Shown piece by piece: positions 23,731 to 29,827 of a stretch of 29,827 nucleotides of DNA. Position 1 is the stretch's first letter. Each line of letters starts with the position of its first letter. This DNA comes from JBDTMC01 sp039934475 (GTDB lineage: Bacteria; Acidobacteriota; Terriglobia; Bryobacterales; Bryobacteraceae): assembly GCA_039934475.1 (NCBI GenBank), contig JBDTMC010000031.1, positions 1 through 29,827 of the forward strand, in the 5' to 3' direction. The notes beneath the pieces were generated by a model. The model was not told the DNA's origin. It was given only the letters and a program-made list of their open reading frames with translations, and made no database searches. The position numbers and the translations under genes were made by a program.

Positions 23731-23784
23731 CGAAAAATTCTTTTAGAGGTTTTTTCGCGAACTACGCGTAGAGGGGCAGGAGAT

Positions 23785-24879
23785 ATGCTCTTGACCAACT
23801 TTACACGCCGATTTCTGCTTCTTGCCACAGCGATGGCGCCGTTCGCGGTAGCCGCCGCGCCCGCTTCCACTGGAGCGGTCTACACGATGAGCAATGACGC
23901 GACCGCCAATCAGGTGGTTGCCTACCCGCGTTATGCCGACGGGAGCCTGGGTACTGGCGTCTGGTACATGACCGGAGGACAGGGATCCGGTTCCGGATTG
24001 GGCAGCCAGGGCGCCGTTCTAATGAGCCCCGACGAGCAGTTTCTGTTCAATGTCAATGCCGGCAGCGATTCCATCACGAGCTGGCAACTGTTGAGTACCG
24101 GCCTTCGCCGCATCGGCAGCTATCCTTCGATGGGCACGCACCCGGTGAGCTTGACCATGAACGGCAGCGAACTATTTGTCCTCAACCAGGGCAGCGATTC
24201 CATTCAGGGCTTTGTGGTGAGCGCAACCGGCACTCTGACGGCGGTTCCGAGCGGCTGGGCCGCGCTCAGCGGCACGGGCGTAGCTGGGGCACAGATCAGC
24301 TTCACCTCTCTCGGCAATGTCCTGGTGGTCACCGAGAAGAACTCGAACAACATCGTCACCTACCGCGTAGGCGCCAACGGAGCCCCCGTGGGAATGAAGG
24401 TGACTCCGTCTTCCGGCATGACCCCGTTTGGCTTTGCCGTAGGCCAGCGCAATACCATCTATGTTTCTGAGGCCGCCGGTGGGGCCGCCGGCGCAGGCAC
24501 CGTCAGTTCGTACAAGATCAACGCCGACGGTACGGTTAGTGTGATCACGGGATCGTTGGCGAACACGCAATCCGCGCCTTGCTGGGTGGCGATGGTCGAT
24601 GGCGGTCGTATGGCTTTGATCGCCAACACAGGATCATCCACGGTGTCGGCGATGAGCGCCGGCTTTAATGGCGCGCTGGCGCTGACCGATGCGATGGCGG
24701 CAGTTGTGTCGTCGGGCGCCATCGATATCGCGTCCAGCAACAATGGACGCTTTGCGTACGTGCTACAGAACGGCGGATCACTGAATGGATTCGGCGTCAT
24801 GTTGGATGGCACGCTGGCGCCAATACCGAGCGGGATCGTCGGTCTGGCGCCATCGGTTGGCGGTTTGGCCGCGCGTTAG
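23785..24879 (+). CDS. Secreted lactonase-like beta-propeller protein
   Basis: The 364-residue protein has a signal peptide (FLLLATAMAPFAVAAAP) and then repeated blades of the type GxVxxYxxxxDGTLxxV seen in 6-phosphogluconolactonase-like seven-bladed propellers: VYTMSNDATANQVVAYPRYA, FNVNAGSDSITSW, LFVLNQGSDSIQGFVVSATG, VVTEKNSNNIVTYRV. The protein is exported and could be a lactonase or an extracellular binding protein; the catalytic residues cannot be assigned from motifs alone. AGGAG lies just before the ATG. It follows galK by 54 bases on the same strand and could be co-expressed, with a possible role in sugar-lactone handling. The call is fold-level, not enzymatic. Confidence 0.72.
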   Translation: MLLTNFTRRFLLLATAMAPFAVAAAPASTGAVYTMSNDATANQVVAYPRYADGSLGTGVWYMTGGQGSGSGLGSQGAVLMSPDEQFLFNVNAGSDSITSWQLLSTGLRRIGSYPSMGTHPVSLTMNGSELFVLNQGSDSIQGFVVSATGTLTAVPSGWAALSGTGVAGAQISFTSLGNVLVVTEKNSNNIVTYRVGANGAPVGMKVTPSSGMTPFGFAVGQRNTIYVSEAAGGAAGAGTVSSYKINADGTVSVITGSLANTQSAPCWVAMVDGGRMALIANTGSSTVSAMSAGFNGALALTDAMAAVVSSGAIDIASSNNGRFAYVLQNGGSLNGFGVMLDGTLAPIPSGIVGLAPSVGGLAAR

Positions 24880-24905
24880 TTCCTAGCCGGGGCGAGGCTC
24901 TGCGG

Positions 24906-26969
24906 TCAGGCCAGTTTCAAAGGCATGGAGCGGAGCCTCTTCCCGGTGGCGTCGAATATGGCGTTACCGATGGCGGGCGCTACGGCGACGATTGGTGTTT
25001 CGCCCGCGCCGGCGGAGGGCAGGTCTTTACGATCCACGAGGACAACGTCGATCTCCGGCAGATCGTTAAATCGGGGCACGCGATAGCGCGACAGCCGCGG
25101 GTTAAGGATGCGGCCGTTGTCGAAATCGATGGCTTCAAACAGCGCCCCCCCGAGGCCCATGATCATGCCGCCGACTATCTGGTTCTTCAGCTGGTCGGGA
25201 TTCACGATGGCTCCGCACTCAAAAGCTTCGACGATACGATCGACGCGAACGCGATTGTTGACGACCGTGATCTCAACGCAAGCGGCAACGAAGCCACCCT
25301 TATCAAATCCAGCCATCATGCCAAATCCCTGGCCGGGACGGCTCTTCGGTTGGCCCCAATGAAAACGCTCCGTAGCCGCTTCGATTACCGCCCGCAGCCT
25401 GGGTTCCCCGGCGTTCTTGATGCGGAACGCGGCGGGCTCCATTTTCGCGGCGCGGGCCAGTTCGTCCATGTGCGATTCGCGCGCAAAGTGGTTCGCGCTG
25501 GCGGCGAGTCCACGGTACGACCCCTGGCGGAGGGGCGATTCCGCGGCGTGAAACTCCGTGATCTGGTTCGGGATGTTGTACGGGCTGCGGAGGGCCGCAT
25601 TGCCCGAATTGAAGTTATGGAACTGCCAGCTGCTAATGACGCCGTCTTTCCGCGCGCCGCTGCGAATGTCGATGACTCCGGCGGGGCGGAAGTAAGCCCA
25701 AGTGAACTCTTCCTCGCGTGTCCACTGCAGCTTCACAGGCTTGCCGGCGGCCTTGGCGAGGCGGGCAGCCTCTACCGCACATTCACCGGAGTGCTTGCCA
25801 CCGTAGCCGGATCCCGTCGGAGGAACCAGCACGCGCACCTTGTCTTCGGGCAAACCAAATGCTTCGGCGAGTTCGTTGCGAACGCCAAATGGGACTTGGG
25901 TTCCTGTCCAGACGGTAAGCCGGCCATCGTCCCATTGGGCCACCGCGCAACGGGGCTCCAGAGGGGTGTGGGCAATGTAGGCGACATTGTAACTGGCTTC
26001 GATTTGCACGTCCGCCTCGATGGGTTTCCAATCGATCGCCGCGGCAGGGTGCGTCTTCAGCCACGCAAACAGTTCCTTCGAGCCGGGCTGTGGCGTGGTC
26101 TTCCATTCGACTTTCACGGCCGCGGCCGCCTGATCGAGTTTGGCCGAATCGTCGCAAGCGACGCCGATGAAGTCGCCGTCACGAACAGCTACCACTCCCG
26201 GAATCTGTTTGGCCGGCTCCACGTCAACGGCGGCGAGTTTGGCCTGGAACGCGGCGGGGCGCACTACGCGCCCGTAGAGCATGCCGGGCAGCTTCATGTC
26301 GGAGGTGTACTTCTCTTTGCCGGTAACGATGGATCGCGCGTTCACCTTATGAAGGTCATGACCGGCGATCTTCCATTCGGTAGCAGGTGTAACGCGAACG
26401 TCCGCGGCGATGGTGCGGGTGAGCTTCTGGCCTTTGGTCAACTCACCAAAAGAGAGCGACGCTTTGGTTGCCGGGTTTTTCACGCGGCCATCGTCAATCG
26501 CCAGCGATGCACGATCCACTTTCCATTGCGCGGCGGCGAGGTCAATCAGCATCTCACGGGCGGCTGCGGCAACCTTATGAAGCTGAGGCGCCATGAACGG
26601 CGTGGTGCGGCTGCCGAACGTGCCCATATCATAAGGCGTCAGCATGGTGTCGCCCATTACAAGTTGGATGCGGGTGACGCTGGTGCGTAGTTCCTCTGCC
26701 ACGGCCTGCGTAAGCGACGTGCGGATATTCTGCCCCACTTCCGCTTTGCCAGTGTATACGGTGATTGCACCGGATTCCGCGATATGGAGCCACGCTCCTA
26801 TATCTTGCGGCGCGGGAGGTTGCTGGGCATTGGCATCGGAGTTCAGAGTGAGTAAGACTACCAGCCCGCCGCCCATCAGCTTGAGGAAATCGCGGCGGCC
26901 AGGCGTGAATGAGTACGAGGGATCAGCGTGCAGTTCGTACCGCTCTACTTCAATTTCGAACTCAGGCAT
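24906..26969 (-). CDS. Molybdenum hydroxylase large subunit (xanthine dehydrogenase / isoquinoline 1-oxidoreductase beta type)
   Basis: The 687-residue protein binds the molybdopterin cofactor and hydroxylates an aldehyde or N-heterocycle. A 25-residue lead is followed by a Tat motif and hydrophobic stretch (GRRDFLKLMGGGLVVLLT), implying periplasmic export. Visible parts include WLHIAESGAITVYTGKAEVG, the VPPTGSGYGGKHSGE cofactor region, FRPAG and QGSYRGLAASAN segments, and the catalytic Glu (about E657) in SAGAGETPIVAV. Its ATG overlaps the end of the (2Fe-2S) subunit gene by eight bases and has GGAGGCGG upstream. The substrate is unknown. The two-subunit layout without a FAD subunit matches the IorAB type, which passes electrons to cytochromes. 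Confidence 0.88.
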   Translation of the reverse strand: MPEFEIEVERYELHADPSYSFTPGRRDFLKLMGGGLVVLLTLNSDANAQQPPAPQDIGAWLHIAESGAITVYTGKAEVGQNIRTSLTQAVAEELRTSVTRIQLVMGDTMLTPYDMGTFGSRTTPFMAPQLHKVAAAAREMLIDLAAAQWKVDRASLAIDDGRVKNPATKASLSFGELTKGQKLTRTIAADVRVTPATEWKIAGHDLHKVNARSIVTGKEKYTSDMKLPGMLYGRVVRPAAFQAKLAAVDVEPAKQIPGVVAVRDGDFIGVACDDSAKLDQAAAAVKVEWKTTPQPGSKELFAWLKTHPAAAIDWKPIEADVQIEASYNVAYIAHTPLEPRCAVAQWDDGRLTVWTGTQVPFGVRNELAEAFGLPEDKVRVLVPPTGSGYGGKHSGECAVEAARLAKAAGKPVKLQWTREEEFTWAYFRPAGVIDIRSGARKDGVISSWQFHNFNSGNAALRSPYNIPNQITEFHAAESPLRQGSYRGLAASANHFARESHMDELARAAKMEPAAFRIKNAGEPRLRAVIEAATERFHWGQPKSRPGQGFGMMAGFDKGGFVAACVEITVVNNRVRVDRIVEAFECGAIVNPDQLKNQIVGGMIMGLGGALFEAIDFDNGRILNPRLSRYRVPRFNDLPEIDVVLVDRKDLPSAGAGETPIVAVAPAIGNAIFDATGKRLRSMPLKLA

Positions 26970-27435
26970 GTGGGCCGCCTCCGGTGGAGAGTTTCGCCGC
27001 CATACGAACGGCTTCGATGATGCGCGGGTAGGTGCCGCAACGGCAGATATTACCCTGCAGCGCGGACTTGATCTCAGCTGGGCCAGGGTTGGAATTCTTC
27101 TTCAGAAGGCTCACCGAACTCATGATCATTCCGGCGGTACAATAGCCGCACTGCAAGGCGTCGGCGTCAATGAAGGCCTGCTGTACGGGGTGGAGTTGGC
27201 CGTTTTGTTCGAGGGATTCGATGGTGGTGACGTGTTTGCCCTGCGCCTCGCTGAGAGACGTAACGCAGGAACGTACCGCCGCGCCATCGAGGAGGACGGT
27301 ACAGGCGCCGCACTGTCCTTCGCCGCAACCATATTTGGCGCCCGTCAAATCCAACTCATCCCGCAACACGGAGAGAAGCGGACGGCTGGGTGCGCTGTGG
27401 ACTGTTCGCCGAATGCCGTTGATGGTGAGGTCCAT
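26962..27435 (-). CDS. (2Fe-2S) subunit of the molybdenum hydroxylase
   Basis: The 157-residue protein carries two iron-sulfur clusters. The plant-type cluster uses C37, C42, C45 and C57 (YGCGEGQCGACTVLLDG, then SC), and the helical-domain cluster uses C96, C99, C131 and C133 (QCGYCTAGM, ICRCGTYPRI). All eight ligands are present. It passes electrons from the molybdopterin site to an acceptor. There is no signal peptide, so it probably hitchhikes through the Tat system with the large subunit, whose gene overlaps by eight bases. The start matches the family pattern MDLTINGIRR. The gene diverges from the ECF sigma gene across a gap of 66 bases. Confidence 0.92.
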   Translation of the reverse strand: MDLTINGIRRTVHSAPSRPLLSVLRDELDLTGAKYGCGEGQCGACTVLLDGAAVRSCVTSLSEAQGKHVTTIESLEQNGQLHPVQQAFIDADALQCGYCTAGMIMSSVSLLKKNSNPGPAEIKSALQGNICRCGTYPRIIEAVRMAAKLSTGGGPHA

Positions 27436-27477
27436 GCCTCTAGTTTAGATGCTGCGGCGGCCGATGCCATACTGGAA

Positions 27478-27499
27478 GGAAATCCCACGACGGATTTCC
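27478..27499 (+). promoter_or_regulatory. Perfect hairpin just before the sigma-factor start codon
   Basis: GGAAATCC (27478-27485) and GGATTTCC (27492-27499) form a perfect 8-base-pair stem with a 6-base loop, ending two bases before the ATG at 27502. The best Shine-Dalgarno-like run, GGAAGGAA (27474-27481), partly lies in the left arm. The element could hide the ribosome-binding site in the mRNA, or be a protein operator in DNA. No T-run follows, so it is not a terminator. Confidence 0.45.
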
Positions 27500-27501
27500 G
27501 C

Positions 27502-28083
27502 ATGGCAACAACTGGACAGCACGATGTAACAGGCCTCCTGGTGGCGTGGGGCAACGGGGACACCCAAGCGTTTGAATCCCTGTTTCCGATGGTCTACGAC
27601 GAGTTGCGGCGATTAGCCCGTGGCAGGCTGCGAAAGGAACGCCCTGACCACACGCTGAGCGCCACTGGGCTTGTTCACGAAGCCTATCTCCGGCTGGTGG
27701 ATCAACGCCGCGTGCAATGGCAGAACCGTTCGCAGTTCTTCGCCCTGGCGGCGGAAGTGATGCGGCGGCTGCTGGTGGACTACGCGCGCCGGCGAAAGCA
27801 AGCCAAGCGTGGGGACGGCGTGATTCCAGTTCCGCTGGAGAATGTAGAGATTTCGACGGGACTGGGCGCGGACCTTGCCGCCGATATCCTGGGCCTCGAT
27901 ATGGCACTGACAGAACTCGCCGCATTGGACGCTCGTAAAGCGAAATTGGTGGAGTTGCGATTTTTTGGTGGGCTCGACATTGAAGAGACGGCCGCGGTGT
28001 TGGGTGTATCGCCGGGGACTGTGATGCGCGATTGGACGCTGGCGAAGGCGTGGCTGAAGCGGGCATTAGGAGGCGGCAGATGA
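27502..28083 (+). CDS. ECF sigma-70 factor, acidobacterial kinase-linked type
   Basis: The 193-residue protein has a sigma-2 domain (MVYDELRRLARGRLRKERPD, TLSATGLVHEAYLRLVDQ, WQNRSQFFALAAEVMRRLLV) and a C-terminal sigma-4 helix-turn-helix (LVELRFFGGLDIEETAAVLG, VSPGTVMRDWTLAKAWLKRAL). It would direct RNA polymerase to a specific promoter set. The following gene, a Ser/Thr kinase, overlaps by four bases (ATGA), a common pairing in acidobacteria and planctomycetes where the kinase probably controls the sigma factor by phosphorylation. No anti-sigma factor is visible. The start is set by the family-typical length; the frame is open far upstream but antisense to the hydroxylase genes. A hairpin directly precedes the ATG. 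Confidence 0.9.
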   Translation: MATTGQHDVTGLLVAWGNGDTQAFESLFPMVYDELRRLARGRLRKERPDHTLSATGLVHEAYLRLVDQRRVQWQNRSQFFALAAEVMRRLLVDYARRRKQAKRGDGVIPVPLENVEISTGLGADLAADILGLDMALTELAALDARKAKLVELRFFGGLDIEETAAVLGVSPGTVMRDWTLAKAWLKRALGGGR

Positions 28084-29827
28084 CTCCCGAACGATGGCAG
28101 AAGGTGGAGACACTATTTCATTCGGCGCTGGATGTTCCGGCTGAGCGCAGGCGCGCCTTTCTTGAGCAGGCCACTACGGGCGATGAAGAACTGGCGCGTG
28201 AAGTGGAGAGCCTGCTGGCGGCGTTGGCCAAAGAGGGCGGATGGAATGAGGATGCCGCACCGGAACTGGCTGCCGAGATGCTGGACGACCTGCAACAGAA
28301 GCTTCCCGATGGCAGCACACTGGCGCAGTATCGTATTCTCGACCGGCTTGGATCAGGAGGGATGGGTGAGGTGTACAAGGCCATGGACACGCGATTGCAG
28401 CGCGTTGTGGCCCTGAAAGTACTTGCGGGCACGGGATTTGAAGATAAGACGATGAAGCGCGCCCTGGCCGAGGCGCGCGCCGCATCGTCGTTGAATCATC
28501 CGAACATCGCCACCGTTTACGAGATGGGGCAGGTGGATGGTTTCAGCTTCATCGCGATGGAGTATGTGGAAGGCGAGACGCTGGCGGCACGCCTGCGGCG
28601 CGGGGCGATGCCGGTTAGTGAGATTCGCGAAATAGGCCGCCAGATCGCCGAAGCGCTTGGGGAGGCGCACGCGAAGGGCGTCGTCCACCGCGATATCAAA
28701 CCCGCCAACATCGCATTGACAGCCAAGGGCACTGCCAAGATCCTTGATTTCGGTGTGGCCAAACTAGTGTCCGCTCATGCCGAAACCACTCACGCCAGGA
28801 CTCTGCCTGGGTTGGTGGTTGGGACTTTGCAATACATGAGTCCGGAGCAATTGCGTGGCGAGCCGGTAGACGGGCGGAGCGACCTCTTCAGCTTGGGTGC
28901 GGTGTTGTATGAGATGACGGCGGGACGCGGACCCTTCGATGCCGATAGCCCGACGGCCGTGATGGCGAAGATCCTGCATGAGTCGCCCGCGCCAAAGCCA
29001 GGACCGCTGGAAGGCGTGATTCTTCGCTGCCTTGAGAAGGACCGCAGCCGCCGTTTCCAGACCGCCGGGGATGTGATCGCGGCGCTGTCGCAAGAGACGT
29101 TTCGGCCGCCCAGGCGAGCGATGGTTTGGATCGCCGCAGCGATGGCAGCGGTGGCGCTGGGTGTGGCAGGTTGGATTTTTGTGAAGCCCGGCGCGCCTGC
29201 GCCGACAGTGATCCGATCCATTGCCGTATTGCCTCTCGCAAACAATATCGGTTCCAAAGACGCGCAATATCTGCCGGATGGCATCACCGATGCATTGATT
29301 GCCGATCTAGCGGCGACCAAGGACCTTCGTACTATCTCTCGCACCACCACGTGGAAATACAAGAATTCCCCTACTGGCGCGACGGACGCCGCGCGCGATT
29401 TGGGCGTGGACGGCGTAGTCACCGGCTCAGTATCGCGCAGCGGATCGCGGGTGCAGGTGCACGCCGATCTCTTTCAGTCGCCAGGAAACAAACGCGTGTG
29501 GAGCCGCCAGTTAGACCGCGATGTAACCGAATTACCGGAGTTGGAACGGGAGTTGTCGCGTGACTTACTGCGAGAGATCGGCGGGAGTACGCCGCAGGCG
29601 CCGCCCCAGCCGGTTGCGGCGAAGGCAGTAAGTCCCGCAGCCTATGAAAGTTATCTGCGCGGTCGCTACCAGATGAGTATGCTGACGCCGCCGACCTTGG
29701 ATGACGCGGTGCGGCTATTCCGCCAGTCTGCCGCCGCTGCACCGGACTTTCCGCAAGCGTATGCGGGTATGGCGGATGCATTCAATCTGATGACGCCTTA
29801 CGCCAACCTTCCTCCGGATGAGGTCTA
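28080..29827 (+). CDS. Membrane Ser/Thr protein kinase with TolB-like and TPR regions (3' end cut by window)
   Basis: The reading frame is open from the ATG overlapping the sigma-factor stop to the window edge, so about 582 residues are visible and the C-terminus is missing. A helical N-terminal segment (about residues 1-80) is followed by a Hanks-type kinase domain (about 85-345): Gly-rich loop LGSGGMGEVYKA, ATP Lys K113 (VALKVL), catalytic HRD at 203-205 (VVHRDIKPANIAL), DFG at 223 and an SPEQL substrate loop. A TM helix (about 348-370, MVWIAAAMAAVALGVAGWIF) leads to an extracytoplasmic part with a TolB-N/FlgO-like domain (SIAVLPLANNIGSKDAQYLP, DGITDALIADL, ISRTTTWKYK) and the start of TPR repeats. 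All catalytic residues are present, so it should be active. It probably senses an envelope signal and controls the adjacent sigma factor. Confidence 0.9.
   Translation, partial: MTPERWQKVETLFHSALDVPAERRRAFLEQATTGDEELAREVESLLAALAKEGGWNEDAAPELAAEMLDDLQQKLPDGSTLAQYRILDRLGSGGMGEVYKAMDTRLQRVVALKVLAGTGFEDKTMKRALAEARAASSLNHPNIATVYEMGQVDGFSFIAMEYVEGETLAARLRRGAMPVSEIREIGRQIAEALGEAHAKGVVHRDIKPANIALTAKGTAKILDFGVAKLVSAHAETTHARTLPGLVVGTLQYMSPEQLRGEPVDGRSDLFSLGAVLYEMTAGRGPFDADSPTAVMAKILHESPAPKPGPLEGVILRCLEKDRSRRFQTAGDVIAALSQETFRPPRRAMVWIAAAMAAVALGVAGWIFVKPGAPAPTVIRSIAVLPLANNIGSKDAQYLPDGITDALIADLAATKDLRTISRTTTWKYKNSPTGATDAARDLGVDGVVTGSVSRSGSRVQVHADLFQSPGNKRVWSRQLDRDVTELPELERELSRDLLREIGGSTPQAPPQPVAAKAVSPAAYESYLRGRYQMSMLTPPTLDDAVRLFRQSAAAAPDFPQAYAGMADAFNLMTPYANLPPDEV

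Noticed and set aside
23730..23758. Inverted repeat GCGAAAAA/TTTTTCGC spanning the galK stop
   Set aside because: The stem is AT-rich with a 13-base loop and no T-run after it, so it is not a convincing terminator.
25350..26690. 446-residue plus-strand frame over the molybdenum hydroxylase
   Set aside because: Shadow frame; the minus strand encodes a complete, recognisable enzyme.

Overview
The window looks like a piece of a GC-rich acidobacterial chromosome, most like the Bryobacterales/Solibacter group. This rests on recognition, not a search. The signs are a fused AroD-AroE protein, a tolQ-tolR-tolA-tolB-pal-cpoB cluster with TTG starts, an ECF sigma factor overlapping a membrane Ser/Thr kinase with TolB-like and TPR parts, and secreted beta-propeller and CBM9-like proteins. 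No rRNA, tRNA, CRISPR array or complete insertion sequence was found.

Positions 1-5200 are a poorly conserved accessory stretch. It holds a truncated PHP-like metallohydrolase, C-terminal remnants of three unrelated enzymes (an SDR/NmrA protein, a DNA methylase and a VOC/glyoxalase), a small membrane protein, a fragment of a beta-rich protein, a frameshifted secreted protein, and one intact module, vapBC, with a palindromic operator over its promoter. I read this as a site of repeated insertion and decay.

Positions 4915-13000 are core genome. recN (minus strand) diverges from the Tol-Pal operon (plus strand). Between them lies a symmetric ACCCAA-N8-TTGGGT element that could supply both -35 boxes. 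tolQ, tolR, tolA, tolB and pal build the trans-envelope Tol-Pal machine. A strong GC hairpin separates pal from cpoB, which is followed by a CBM9-like secreted protein.

Positions 12900-16900 hold deoC, a bifunctional aroDE, a 69-residue Tat-signal protein and an amidase, all on the plus strand with tight spacing or overlaps. Converging on them from the right is a minus-strand run: ZIP metal transporter, PIG-L/LmbE deacetylase, GT4 glycosyltransferase and a GH100-like (alpha/alpha)6 glycosidase. The last three overlap or are one base apart and look like an uncharacterised glycoconjugate pathway. This is the most interesting multi-gene candidate in the window.

Positions 20700-24900 encode a galactose uptake and use cluster (Na+/solute symporter, a 61-residue membrane protein, galactokinase) and a secreted lactonase-like beta-propeller. 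Positions 24906-27435 (minus) encode a two-subunit xanthine-dehydrogenase-type molybdenum hydroxylase with a Tat signal on the large subunit only. From 27502 to the end, an ECF sigma factor and a Ser/Thr kinase (cut by the window edge) form a signalling pair. A perfect hairpin lies directly before the sigma start codon.
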